Assembly (NCBI RefSeq): GCF_024345495.1
Contig: NZ_JAGQBF010000026.1
Span: 1-34,531 of the forward strand
Direction: 5' to 3'
Length of the DNA: 34,531 nt
From: Synechococcus sp. RedBA-s
GTDB taxonomy: Bacteria; Cyanobacteriota; Cyanobacteriia; PCC-6307; Cyanobiaceae
A program made the position numbers and the translations under genes. The stretch's first letter is position 1, and every line of letters starts with the position of its first letter. Below the pieces are notes generated by a model. That model was not told the DNA's origin. It made no database searches and saw nothing but the letters and a program-made list of their open reading frames with translations. Shown in pieces: positions 9,373 through 19,318 of the stretch.

Positions 9373-9966
9373 AGCATTCCGATCGTCGACGCCCTCAGTT
9401 TCTTCAGGCTCAGCTGCGGGCGCTGGCGCTCCCAGCGCACCAGCCACCACCTCCTCCACCGCCGCGCCGAGGCAGGGGGGTCGATGATTGAAGTGGTGGA
9501 AGTCGAGGTCAGCGACCCGCGTCTGCAGGCGATCGCCGCACTGCACGGCCAGGACCCGGCGGGACTGGTGGGGGGCTGTCAGGTGCGCTGGAGCGGCTCG
9601 ATGGCCTGGGACAAGGCCGGCGAAGCCCATCAGGGGGAGTCGGTGTTCGGCCTGATCCCCACCGACGACGCCGGACGCGAGGGACTGCTGCTGCGTGACC
9701 GGGGCTATGCGGAAACCGCTCCGGTGGCGGGCCACTTCTGCATGGATGAGCGCGACGGCCTGCTGCTGACCACCGCCTACGAAACCATGACCAGCCTGGA
9801 GCGCTTCTGGTTCCCCCACCCCAACCTGCGCCTGCGCACCAGCACGGTGGAAGGGCTCTCCAACACCGCCTCCTTCTGCATGGAGAGCCGCTGCCTGGAG
9901 GGCGAGGGCGCCACAGCCCCGGCGGAGGCCCCTCGCGAAGCACTGGTTTCGGCCTTCGGCTGGTAG
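9370..9966 (+). CDS. cpcS: Phycobiliprotein bilin lyase, CpcS/CpeS family
   Basis: A 198-residue lipocalin-like lyase that attaches phycobilin chromophores to phycobiliprotein cysteines. The start is GTG, giving MSIPIVDALSFFRLSCGRWR, the family's characteristic N-terminus with SCGRWRSQRT. Other family blocks are GSMAWDKAGEAHQG, ERFWFPHPNLRLRTSTVEG and TASFCMESR. The first part matches the CpcS branch; discrimination from CpeS or CpcU cannot be made by eye. It precedes cpcG by 117 bases in the same direction, consistent with a phycobilisome assembly cluster, although the gap is long enough for a separate cpcG promoter. Confidence 0.85.
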   Translation: MSIPIVDALSFFRLSCGRWRSQRTSHHLLHRRAEAGGSMIEVVEVEVSDPRLQAIAALHGQDPAGLVGGCQVRWSGSMAWDKAGEAHQGESVFGLIPTDDAGREGLLLRDRGYAETAPVAGHFCMDERDGLLLTTAYETMTSLERFWFPHPNLRLRTSTVEGLSNTASFCMESRCLEGEGATAPAEAPREALVSAFGW

Positions 9967-10083
9967 GGCGGCCCTGCCCCGAGCGGGTCGCCCAAACGTT
10001 ACGGACTGTGAGCCCTGCCGCCCCGGGCCGGGTTCCACCGGGGCTGACTTCTACGATCCACAGCGACGGATGACGATGTTCGC

Positions 10084-10845
10084 GTGGCGATCCCGCTTCT
10101 GCAGTACCCACCCACCAGCCAGAACTCTCGAGTGAAGGCGTTCCGTGTGGGCTCCGACGAGGATCCGAAAGGCGTCTCGCTGGACAAAGCCTTCGACCGC
10201 AACGCCCAGAATGTGGTGATCGAGACGGCTTACCGTCAGATCTTTTTCCACGCCTTCAAGGTAGACCGCGACACGAGTCTGGAGTCGCAACTGCGCGATG
10301 ACCAGATCACCGTGCGTGATTTCATCCGGGCCCTCTGCCTCTCGGACACCTTCACACGCAGCTTCTACAACCTCAACAGCAACTACCGGGTGGCTCGCCA
10401 CCTAGTGGAGAAGCTTCTAGGCCGCCAAGTGTATGGCAAGGCCGAGGAAATCGCTTGGGCGGCGGTGATCATGACCAAGGGCATCGTCGGTGCCGTTGAT
10501 CAGATTCTCGACAGCGACGAATACCTCGAGAACTTCGGCTACGACACCGTTCCCTACCATCGCAACCGAGTGGTGGGCTCCCGTGAGGTGGGCGAAACAC
10601 CCTTCAACATCACCTCCCCGCGCTACGAGGCTTACTACCGCGGCATTCTGGGTTTCCCCCAGATCATTTACACCGGTACCACCAAGAGCCTGCCCAAGCG
10701 GGCCAGCCAGCGACGTGGTGGCTTTCCCCAGGACTACCTGCCCTGGGTGCGCAGCTTGCCTGCCATGCGCATCGGCTCCGGCTCCTCGGGCGATGCCAAC
10801 ATGGATTACCTCTCGAAGGTTCCCTACCGCAGCATTGGCCGCTGA
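10084..10845 (+). CDS. cpcG: Phycobilisome rod-core linker polypeptide CpcG
   Basis: A 253-residue linker that joins phycocyanin rods to the allophycocyanin core of the phycobilisome. The N-terminal Pfam00427-type linker domain covers about residues 10-190, with DKAFDRNAQNVVIETAYRQI, TVRDFIRALCLSDTFT, and LDSDEYLENFGYDTVPY. The sequence MAIPLLQYPPTSQNSRV at the start is the usual CpcG beginning; here the initiator is GTG at 10084. The C-terminal tail is rich in Gly/Ser, as expected for the core-binding part. A strong intrinsic terminator follows. Confidence 0.95.
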   Translation: MAIPLLQYPPTSQNSRVKAFRVGSDEDPKGVSLDKAFDRNAQNVVIETAYRQIFFHAFKVDRDTSLESQLRDDQITVRDFIRALCLSDTFTRSFYNLNSNYRVARHLVEKLLGRQVYGKAEEIAWAAVIMTKGIVGAVDQILDSDEYLENFGYDTVPYHRNRVVGSREVGETPFNITSPRYEAYYRGILGFPQIIYTGTTKSLPKRASQRRGGFPQDYLPWVRSLPAMRIGSGSSGDANMDYLSKVPYRSIGR

Positions 10846-10876
10846 TTCCAGCACTCTGCAGCCAGAACCATCCACC

Positions 10877-10906
10877 AAAACGGCGGCTCACCCCGCCGTT
10901 TTTTTT
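10877..10906 (+). terminator. Intrinsic terminator after cpcG
   Basis: A perfect 10-bp stem (AAAACGGCGG / CCGCCGTTTT) with a 6-base loop CTCACC is followed directly by T residues (eight in a row from 10899). It lies 31 bases after the cpcG stop. Confidence 0.93.
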
Positions 10907-11017
10907 GTTGGCCATCCCGAGAAGGCCCAGTCAGGTGTTGCTGACGGAGCGATGCTGCATGGCTGAGAAGGGCGGGATTAACCCCAAACTGATCCACAAA
11001 CGAAATTGGGAGAAACG

Positions 11018-12166
11018 GTGACTCAGGCAATCTCGTCCTTGGCCCGCATGACGCTGCGTCAGCTCCGCCAGATCGCCAGTGATCTGGGTGTGAGCCTGTA
11101 CAGCCGCAAGTCCAAGGAGGAGTTGGTCAACGAGATCCAGGTCGTCAAGAGTGAGCCGGGCGGCCCTTCCCTCACCCCAACGGAGGGGCCCTCGGCTGCC
11201 GCTGCTGGAACCCTTGAGAGGCTGGAAGCGGGCTTCGGCTCAGCCCCACGCCCGGAAGCGGAAACCAAGGTGGTGTTCCTGCCCCGCGACCCCCAATGGG
11301 CCTATGTGTTCTGGGAGATCGCAGAACCCGAGCGCCTCAGAGCCATCGAGGCCGGTGCCGGCCAGCTCTGCCTGCGGGTCGCCGATGTCACCGGACTGCC
11401 AGCGGGCGCCTCGCACCCCCACACGCTCCAGGAGGTCCCCGTCGACAGCCATGCCACCGAGTGGTATCTGCCAGTCCCCCTGAGCGATCGCGATTACCGC
11501 GTTGAACTGGGCTACCGCAAGCACGGCGGTGGCTGGCTCTCCATGGGTTTCTCCGCCATGGCCCGGGTACCCGCCCTGCATCCAAGCGAGCAGATCCTCG
11601 ATCAGTTCGTGCCCTTCTCCCTGGAGGCGGCCCCCAGCGACACAGCCCTCGGCACCCCCTATCCCCACAGCAGCCCGACCCCCCATGCGGCCGAAGTGGA
11701 CAGTGGTCTGCACGAGCGCCTGTACCAGTCGGCCACAGTGCGCTGGAAGCATTTCGGTCGCGGCTCCGAAGCCTTCCACGAGCTCGAGGATTCCGACTCG
11801 ACCGCAGGTCTGCGCAGTCTGAGCGATTCGGGAATCGGCCTCTGGGCCAGTGGCCGCAACGACTCAGGAATCGGTGGTGTGGCGCCCCGTCAGCGTTCCT
11901 TCTGGCTGGTGGCCGATGCCGAGCTGATCGTCTACGGCGCCACGGATCCCTCGGCCAAGCTCACCATCGGCGAGGAGGAAGTGCCCCTCTCCTCCGATGG
12001 CACCTTCCGCGTGCAGGTGCCCTTCCGTGACGGCCAGCAGCTCTATCCGATCCAGGCCGTGGCCGCCGATGGCGAACAGAAGCGCAACATCACCCTGAGC
12101 TTCAAGCGCAGCACCCCCGAAGACAACAGCAATCCCTCCAGTCAGGCCGTGGCTGAGTGGTTCTGA
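11018..12166 (+). CDS. DUF4912 domain protein with Rho_N/SAP-like N-terminus
   Basis: A 382-residue protein. Residues about 9-40 (MTLRQLRQIASDLGVSLYSR followed by KSKEELVNEI) look like a small helical Rho-N or SAP-type nucleic-acid-binding module. The DUF4912 domain follows, marked by PQWAYVFWEIAEPERL and EWYLPVPLSDRDYRVELGY. Near the C-terminus ELIVYGATDPSAKLTIGEEE begins a beta-rich, Ig-like segment. A GGGAG at 11008-11012, five bases before GTG 11018, decides the start over the TTG at 11006. Function is unknown; the domain order is typical of cyanobacterial DUF4912 proteins. The stop overlaps the next ATG as TGATG. Confidence 0.85.
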   Translation: MTQAISSLARMTLRQLRQIASDLGVSLYSRKSKEELVNEIQVVKSEPGGPSLTPTEGPSAAAAGTLERLEAGFGSAPRPEAETKVVFLPRDPQWAYVFWEIAEPERLRAIEAGAGQLCLRVADVTGLPAGASHPHTLQEVPVDSHATEWYLPVPLSDRDYRVELGYRKHGGGWLSMGFSAMARVPALHPSEQILDQFVPFSLEAAPSDTALGTPYPHSSPTPHAAEVDSGLHERLYQSATVRWKHFGRGSEAFHELEDSDSTAGLRSLSDSGIGLWASGRNDSGIGGVAPRQRSFWLVADAELIVYGATDPSAKLTIGEEEVPLSSDGTFRVQVPFRDGQQLYPIQAVAADGEQKRNITLSFKRSTPEDNSNPSSQAVAEWF

Positions 12167-12339
12167 TGCGCGCCTTTGTCGCTTTCACCCCCCTGGCCGG
12201 CACCCTCACCCTGCCCTTTCTGGTGCCATTGCTCATGCTCAAAGTGGGCATCGGCACAGCGGTGGGCATGGCCGTGCTGGTGAGCACCATCTGGTTCGTG
12301 CTGATGCTGCGCACCGCTGAGATGCCCGGTCACCACTGA
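12166..12339 (+). CDS. Small two-helix membrane protein
   Basis: A 57-residue protein with two hydrophobic stretches (about residues 8-27 and 31-49) separated by a Lys-Val-Gly turn, so probably a hairpin in the membrane. No family was recognised. Its ATG shares a base with the DUF4912 stop (TGATG), which suggests coupled translation and a related role. It ends in GHH; a tandem duplication covers the stop codon. It is too small for a strong statement but the coupling makes it credible. Confidence 0.65.
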   Translation: MRAFVAFTPLAGTLTLPFLVPLLMLKVGIGTAVGMAVLVSTIWFVLMLRTAEMPGHH

Positions 12340-12360
12340 GGCCTGGTCACCACTAAGGCC
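12328..12360 (+). repeat. 17-bp tandem duplication at a stop codon
   Basis: GGTCACCACTGAGGCCT (12328-12344) is followed at once by GGTCACCACTAAGGCC (12345-12360), differing at the stop: TGA in the first copy, TAA in the second. Each copy encodes Gly-His-His-stop in the frame of its own. Confidence 0.85.
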
Positions 12361-12412
12361 AGCTCAAACCCCCGTCCGAGGGGAATGCTCAGGGGAGCCG
12401 CCAACCAGCGCC

Positions 12413-13903
12413 GTGCCCTCCCCACCAGCCCGTCCACCGGCGGGCCCACCAAGCCGACAGGTCACCTGGCGGTCCAGGACTCTGCCACTGGCGGTCAGCC
12501 TGATGGCTCTGGGACTTGGTGGTTGCTCCGCCGCCGCGCGCATCCTCGGCACCGCGCCTCCTGATCTGCCCTTGCCGCCTGGGATCGAGGTGGCCTTCAA
12601 CCATCGCGCCGACCACCACTACCGCAGCCCGATCAGCGGCGAGCGCCGCAGCGGCGACGACCTTGAGGCGCTAGTGCTCGAAACGATCGAACGGGCCCAG
12701 AGCGAGATCCTGGTGGCCGTACAGGAGCTGTCCCTGCCCCGGGTGGCCGAGGCCCTGGTGGAGCGCAAACGCCGGGGGGTGCGCGTACGGGTGATTCTCG
12801 AGAACACCTACAGCACCCCCTTCAGTGAGCAGTTGCCGATGGGGCTGAGTTCCCATCAGCTGGGGCGCTACCGCCAGTTGCTGGCCCTGGCCGACAGCAA
12901 CCACGACGGACACCTCAGCGCCAGCGAACGCGACCGGGGCGATGCGGTGCGCATCCTGCATCGGGGTGGCATTCCTCTGATCGACGACACCGCCGACGGC
13001 AGTGCGGGCAGTGGCCTGATGCACCACAAGTACATGGTGGTGGACCAGCGCTGGCTGGTGAGCGGCTCGGCCAATTTCACCCCCTCCTGCATCCACGGCG
13101 ACCCCGACGACCTCCGCACCCGCGGCAACGTGAACCATCTGCTGCGCATCGAGAGCCGGGATCTCGCCGCCCTGTTCAGCAGGGAATTCAGCCGCATGTG
13201 GGGGGATGGCCCCGTCGGCCTCACCGACAGCCAGTTCGGCATCGCCAAGAACGAAGGCCCGGTGCAGGCCGTAATGGTGGGGCCCACCCGGGTGGAGGTG
13301 CTCTTTGCTCCCCACCGCCGCAAGGATCTCAACCATGGACTGCTGCTGCTCGATCAACGCCTGGCCCTGGCCCAGCGGCAGCTGGATCTGAGCCTGTTCG
13401 TCTTCTCAGCCCAGCGGCTGGCCGACCGGCTCGCCGAGCTGCAGCAGCGGGGCGTGGCGATCCGGGTGCTGGCCGATCCCGGCTTCGCCAGCCGCAGTTT
13501 CTCTGAGGTGCTCGACCTGCTGGGGGCCTCGATGCCCGATCGCTTCTGCAAACTGGAGCAGGGCAACAGCCCCTGGCAGCAGCCGATCAACGGGGTCGGA
13601 ACGCCCCGCCTGGCCCGCGGCGACAAGCTGCACCACAAGTTCGCCGTGGTGGATGGCAAGACCGTGATCACCGGGTCGTTCAACTGGAGCCCGTCGGCCG
13701 CCCACGGCAATGATGAAACGTTGATGATCCTGGAGTCGCCCCAGCTGGCGGCGCACTTCATCCGCGAGGAAGACCGGATGTGGCAAGGGGCTGAACTGGG
13801 GATCACCCCCCGGCTGCGGCGCAAGCTGGAACGGGTTCGCCAGAGCTGCGGCCAGGGCACAGCGCGGCCCCTGGCCACCACAGCTCAGAACCCACGACCA
13901 TGA
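12413..13903 (+). CDS. Phospholipase D-like lipoprotein with inserted EF-hand
   Basis: A 496-residue protein of the PLD superfamily (PLDc_2 type), which hydrolyses or transfers phosphodiesters. A lipoprotein signal precedes the lipobox LGGC (Cys38), so it is probably membrane-anchored outside the cytoplasm. Both HKD motifs are complete: HHKYMVVD (His204, Lys206, Asp211) and HHKFAVVD (His407, Lys409, Asp414), each followed by the usual GS/N region (SGSANF, TGSFNW). Residues 161-172, DSNHDGHLSASE, match a canonical EF-hand calcium loop and lie in the first half before HKD1. The start is GTG with no clear ribosome site. The stop overlaps the next ATG (ATGA). Lipid, nucleic acid or other substrate is not decided. 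Confidence 0.85.
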   Translation: MPSPPARPPAGPPSRQVTWRSRTLPLAVSLMALGLGGCSAAARILGTAPPDLPLPPGIEVAFNHRADHHYRSPISGERRSGDDLEALVLETIERAQSEILVAVQELSLPRVAEALVERKRRGVRVRVILENTYSTPFSEQLPMGLSSHQLGRYRQLLALADSNHDGHLSASERDRGDAVRILHRGGIPLIDDTADGSAGSGLMHHKYMVVDQRWLVSGSANFTPSCIHGDPDDLRTRGNVNHLLRIESRDLAALFSREFSRMWGDGPVGLTDSQFGIAKNEGPVQAVMVGPTRVEVLFAPHRRKDLNHGLLLLDQRLALAQRQLDLSLFVFSAQRLADRLAELQQRGVAIRVLADPGFASRSFSEVLDLLGASMPDRFCKLEQGNSPWQQPINGVGTPRLARGDKLHHKFAVVDGKTVITGSFNWSPSAAHGNDETLMILESPQLAAHFIREEDRMWQGAELGITPRLRRKLERVRQSCGQGTARPLATTAQNPRP

Positions 13904-15117
13904 CCCCAGCCCACCAGCCCCAGCCCGTCGTGATCGTGGGCGCCGGACCAGCCGGCGCCTCCCTGGCGATGCTGCTGGCCGAGCGGGGGGTGCCGGTGAC
14001 CCTGGTGGAAGCGGCGCGGGATTTTCAGCGCCAGTTTCGCGGCGAGGGGCTGATGCCCTCGGGTCTGGCGGCCTTGGAGGCCATGGGCTGCGGGCCCCTG
14101 CTGGCCCGCCTGCCCCAGCGCCCCCTGAGCGCCTGGTCGTTCCAGCTGCACGGCCACGAGCTGTTCCGGGTGGAGGAACCCCTGGAGGGTGATCGAGCCT
14201 GCACGCTGATCTCCCAGCCGGCACTGCTCGACGCCCTGCTGGAGCGGGCCAGCCGGGCCAGCGGCTTTGGCTGGAAGCCAGGGGTGGCGGTGGTGGATCT
14301 GATCGAGTCAGGGGACCGCATCGCCGGGGTGGTGCTCAGCGATGGCAGCCGGCTTGGGGCCTCCCTGGTGGTGGCCACCGACGGCCGCTCCTCGCTGCTG
14401 CGGCAGCGCTCGGGGCTGGAGCTGGAGCGCCGGAGCAGCCCCATCGATCTGCTCTGGTTCCGTCTTCCCAGTCACCCCCGCTTCGAGGGCGACAACGTCT
14501 TCACCATGCTGCTGGGTGAGGACGGCAGCGCCTGCAGCCTCTTCCACGGCGCCCTGCCGGGCGAACTGCAGTTGGGCTGGGTGCTCAGCGGCGGTGAGCG
14601 GATCGAGCGCAGTCCCGAGGCCTGGGGCGAAGCCTTCGCGGCTTTGGCACCGGCCTGGCTGGCGAATCACCTGCGCCAGGTGGCCCCAGCGATCAGCACG
14701 CCGCTGAAGCTCTCGGTGCAGGTGGGCTGCTGCAGCCGCTGGCATCGCCCCGGCCTGCTGCTGCTGGGGGATGCGGCCCACCCGATGAGTCCGATCCGGG
14801 CCCAGGGGATCAACATGGCCCTGCGCGATGCGATCGTGGCCACCAACCACCTGCTGGCGCCCCTGTTGGCGGGCGATGCCACCGCCATCGACAGCAGCCT
14901 GGAGCAGATCGAGGCCGAACGAGTGCCTGAAATCCGCAGGGCCCAGGCCCTGCAGCAGCAGGAAGCGCGTCAGGCGCAGCTGCTGCGGCGATCGCCCCTG
15001 CTGCGCCGCGCCTTGGTGCAGCTGGCGCCATTGCTGGGGGAGCGGATCGCTCACTCCTGGCGGCAGCGCCAGATCCCCCTGAGGCTGGGTCTGGCCAAGA
15101 TTCAGCTCACGGTCTGA
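13900..15117 (+). CDS. FAD-dependent monooxygenase (UbiH/PHBH-like)
   Basis: A 405-residue flavoprotein of the p-hydroxybenzoate hydroxylase family. The ADP-binding fold is VIVGAGPAGASLA (residues 11-23), the DG motif is VVATDGRSS, and the FAD ribityl-binding motif is LLGDAAHPMSPIRAQGINMA (about 288-307). These enzymes hydroxylate aromatic or quinone-type compounds with NAD(P)H and oxygen; the substrate is not readable. No signal peptide or membrane segment is visible. It overlaps the PLD gene by ATGA, so the two are co-translated. Confidence 0.87.
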   Translation: MTPAHQPQPVVIVGAGPAGASLAMLLAERGVPVTLVEAARDFQRQFRGEGLMPSGLAALEAMGCGPLLARLPQRPLSAWSFQLHGHELFRVEEPLEGDRACTLISQPALLDALLERASRASGFGWKPGVAVVDLIESGDRIAGVVLSDGSRLGASLVVATDGRSSLLRQRSGLELERRSSPIDLLWFRLPSHPRFEGDNVFTMLLGEDGSACSLFHGALPGELQLGWVLSGGERIERSPEAWGEAFAALAPAWLANHLRQVAPAISTPLKLSVQVGCCSRWHRPGLLLLGDAAHPMSPIRAQGINMALRDAIVATNHLLAPLLAGDATAIDSSLEQIEAERVPEIRRAQALQQQEARQAQLLRRSPLLRRALVQLAPLLGERIAHSWRQRQIPLRLGLAKIQLTV

Positions 15118-15155
15118 GCCGCCGCCATGATGGGAGCACTTGCTGCCGCGCATCG

Positions 15156-15647
15156 ATGGCCCCATCAAGCCTTGCCGCCACGCTGCTGAGCGCCGCCATG
15201 CTCGCTGCGCCAGGCCTGGCCATGGGCCCGGCCCAGGCCAACGACCTCTTCGCTATCTACCCCAGCACAGAGACGCTGCGCCAGGTGCAACTGGCCGCCC
15301 TGGACTGCGGCCGGGAGAATGCGGCCGCCCCATGTGATCGGGCCCGCAAGCTGGCGGATCCGCTGATGGATCACCCCCTGCTCGCGGGCTTCTGCAAGGA
15401 CGCCCTCTGGGGTGTGGTTCAGATCGCCGTCACCGGCGCGGACAACAGCCTCAAGCGCCGTGACGACATCAATGCCGCCGCTGATCGGGTGGTCAGCAGC
15501 TGCCGGCCGCTGAGCAAGCCCGTGGCCAAAAAAGACGGGGCCGGTGGCCCAGGCGGTCCTGATTCCAGCGCCGGTGGACCTCCAGGTGGCTCGGGTGGCA
15601 CTCGACCCTCAGGTTCTGGCTTCGGCTTCGGATCAGGCGACCGCTGA
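15156..15647 (+). CDS. Small secreted Cys-containing protein
   Basis: A 163-residue protein with a signal peptide of about 28 residues ending at PAQA. The mature part has four cysteines (LDCGREN, APCDRAR, GFCKDAL, VSSCRPL) that could form two disulfides in the periplasm, then a Gly/Pro/Ser-rich tail from about residue 125. I recognise no named family. It lies after the FAD monooxygenase and is convergent with another small secreted protein. Confidence 0.65.
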   Translation: MAPSSLAATLLSAAMLAAPGLAMGPAQANDLFAIYPSTETLRQVQLAALDCGRENAAAPCDRARKLADPLMDHPLLAGFCKDALWGVVQIAVTGADNSLKRRDDINAAADRVVSSCRPLSKPVAKKDGAGGPGGPDSSAGGPPGGSGGTRPSGSGFGFGSGDR

Positions 15648-15653
15648 TTGGTG

Positions 15654-15669
15654 AGGGTGAACCCACCCT
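15654..15669. terminator. Weak hairpin between convergent genes
   Basis: AGGGTG-AACC-CACCCT forms a perfect 6-bp stem with a 4-base loop between two convergent genes. There is no T run on either side, so terminator function is only a guess. Confidence 0.3.
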
Positions 15670-15694
15670 GATGGCCGTGGTGGCCGCCGCCAGC

Positions 15695-16084
15695 TCAGGG
15701 GGTTGTGGCCACGGGCGTGTCCGAGAGCTTCAGCAGTTCCTTGGAGGTGCGCTCCATGAACTCCATCGACCAGCTGGTGCTCACCGCCGCCTGGTTGGCC
15801 AACGCACAGATCGGAGAACGATCGCCCTGGGCCTCGCAGCTGGAGGACAGACCGAGCAGGGCATTGGTGAGCTTGCCGGTGAGGCAACTGGAGGTGCCCG
15901 ATTTCTCCAGCACGGCCGTGGCCGCCTGCCGGGTGATGCTGATGGCCTGGGGCATCGGCTTGGCCGGCGCAGCCCCCATCACTCCGGCCTGGGCTGGGGT
16001 GATGGAGAGGGCACCCACGGCCAACAACAACCCCTGGATCCGGGTCGACTGGGCGCTGGCGAAGGCCATCGACTTTGAGCTCAT
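15695..16084 (-). CDS. Small secreted hypothetical protein
   Basis: A 129-residue protein from ATG 16084 (a GTG at 16114 and an ATG at 16069 are alternatives). The signal peptide has the hydrophobic core IQGLLLAVGALSITPAQA and should be cleaved after the last Ala. The mature part holds three cysteines (SSCLTGKL, SSSCEAQ, PICALAN) and a helical C-terminus. No known family. It may be related to other small secreted picocyanobacterial proteins, but I see no real similarity to its convergent neighbour. Confidence 0.6.
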   Translation of the reverse strand: MSSKSMAFASAQSTRIQGLLLAVGALSITPAQAGVMGAAPAKPMPQAISITRQAATAVLEKSGTSSCLTGKLTNALLGLSSSCEAQGDRSPICALANQAAVSTSWSMEFMERTSKELLKLSDTPVATTP

Positions 16085-16147
16085 GCAGTGAGCCCAGGCT
16101 AGCCAGCGGCCCACAACGTGTCAGATGGCACCTGGCTGCAGGGCTAG

Positions 16148-17866
<1,719 letters not shown>

Positions 17867-18036
17867 TCCGACGCGGCGAACGATTCCGCCAGCTGGGGCG
17901 TGTGGACCGCTCTGGCAGCGCAGAACCCAGAAGCCGTCCGCGTGCACGCTGTCGGCTCCGATTCATTAGTATCTAGACTAGCAAAGATGAACATCGTTGA
18001 GGAATAAGTTCAGGCACAGTCCTTAGGAATTCACCA
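17867..18036. other. Gap after pgm with no gene seen
   Basis: These 170 bases separate pgm from the gltS remnant. The stretch around 17963-18010 is unusually AT-rich for the window. I see no ORF, RNA gene or clear promoter; it may be further decayed gltS sequence. Confidence 0.4.
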
Positions 18037-18290
18037 CTCCGGAACCTGTCGTTGGCGGCCGTGCCCTCGTCGTACAGCTTGTGCTGAGCACGGTGGTCGC
18101 TGATCAGTGGCCGTGGCACCACGATCGCCTGGTATCCACCGCCATGGCCAACACGGCCGCGATGACCCAGCGGTTCGGAACTCCCCTCAGAGCCTTCATC
18201 GTGCTGCCGCTGGTTTCGGCATTCTTCATCGATCTGGTGAACGCTGTGCTGATCCCCTTCTTCCTTCACCGCCTCTATGCCGCCCGCTGG
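18037..18290 (+). pseudogene. gltS: Remnant of Na+/glutamate symporter GltS, next to glsA
   Basis: Only the C-terminal part of a GltS-type sodium/glutamate symporter survives. From about 18118, TAMANTAAMTQRFG, AFIVLPLVSAFFIDLVNAVL match the conserved end of GltS (compare the family's TPTAIANM and AFFIDIVNA). Just upstream, LVVQLVL in the same frame and LRNLSLAAVP in the next frame match the preceding helix, implying a frameshift near 18064. Between these the segment that carries the YDAAV and GATP motifs is missing. All N-terminal transmembrane segments are absent, and an in-frame TAG stands at 18024. The end runs up to the stop of the convergent glutaminase. Confidence 0.72.
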
Positions 18291-18292
18291 AA

Positions 18293-19270
18293 TCAGGCCT
18301 TGCCTTCCGACCGGGAAGCGAACAGATTCAGACCTAGGCGCTCGGAAAGGAAACGGGCGGTGAGCTGGCCCCGCACGCTGTTGCCTGCCTCATCGAGGGG
18401 CGGCGAGAAGGTGGCCAGGCCTCCCTTGCCCGGAGCCACGGTGATCATGCCGCCGGAAACGCCGCTCTTGCCCGGCAGGCCGGTGGCGTAGAGCCAGTCG
18501 CCGGAGGTTTCATAGAGGCCAGCGGTGACCATCACGGCCAACACGTGCTGGCAGATCACCGCCCCGATCACCTGCTCACCGGTGCACGGCTGTCGTCCAC
18601 CATTGGCCAGGGTGGCGGCCATCAGAGACAGGTCCCGGGCCGTGACACTCAGGGCGCACTGGCGGGTGTAGAGATTGGTGGCGGCCACGGGATCGAACCA
18701 GATGCGCTCCTGCTCGCTGAGCAGGCTGGCGATGCCGGCATTGCGCCGGTTCGTGGCCAGCTCCGACGCATAGACGGCCCGATCGATCGCCAGCGGCCGC
18801 CCGGCGAAGCGGGAGAACCCCTCCTGGATGAAGGCCCATTTCGCTTCGGCGGTCTCCCCAGGCGCCAGGCTCGTGGCGGCGATCGCCCCGGCGTTCACCA
18901 TCGGATTGGAGAGGCCCTCACCGCTGCGTTCCACCGCCAGCACGGAATTGAAGGGCAGGCCGGTGCTGTTCACGCCCAGCTTCTCGCGGGCTTCGTCCTC
19001 GCCGATCGCCTGGCAGATCAGGGCGAACAGGAACGGCTTCGAGAGGCTCTGGATGCTGAAGGGCTGAGCGGCCTCCCCCGCCTCGAACAGCTGGCCCCCG
19101 GTGGCGGCCACGCAGAGCCCGAAGTGAGATGGGGAGGCCGTGGCCAGGGCCGGAATGTAACTGGCCAGCTCGCCCTCCTCCACAGGGGTGAAGCGGCGAT
19201 GGGCTTCATCCACCAGCTGCTGCACCACCGCCGCGGTAGGCAGATGGCCTGTCGAAACCCAGTCGGTCAT
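18293..19270 (-). CDS. glsA: Glutaminase A
   Basis: A 325-residue glutaminase of the serine-dependent beta-lactamase-like fold, converting glutamine to glutamate and ammonia. The catalytic SxxK motif is Ser75-Lys78 in FSIQSLSKPFLFAL. Other family blocks are NSVLAVERSGEGLSNPMVNAG, RNAGIASLL, YTRQCALSVTARDLSLMAATL and the late GLPGKSGVSGGMI. It appears complete, at the usual length for GlsA. The ATG at 19270 is a clean start. Its 3' end abuts the gltS remnant, so the chromosome once paired glutaminase with a glutamate carrier. Confidence 0.94.
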   Translation of the reverse strand: MTDWVSTGHLPTAAVVQQLVDEAHRRFTPVEEGELASYIPALATASPSHFGLCVAATGGQLFEAGEAAQPFSIQSLSKPFLFALICQAIGEDEAREKLGVNSTGLPFNSVLAVERSGEGLSNPMVNAGAIAATSLAPGETAEAKWAFIQEGFSRFAGRPLAIDRAVYASELATNRRNAGIASLLSEQERIWFDPVAATNLYTRQCALSVTARDLSLMAATLANGGRQPCTGEQVIGAVICQHVLAVMVTAGLYETSGDWLYATGLPGKSGVSGGMITVAPGKGGLATFSPPLDEAGNSVRGQLTARFLSERLGLNLFASRSEGKA

Positions 19271-19318
19271 GGACGATTGCGCAGTGGTTTCACCATCTTC
19301 ACGTTGCTCTGCGTCGCT

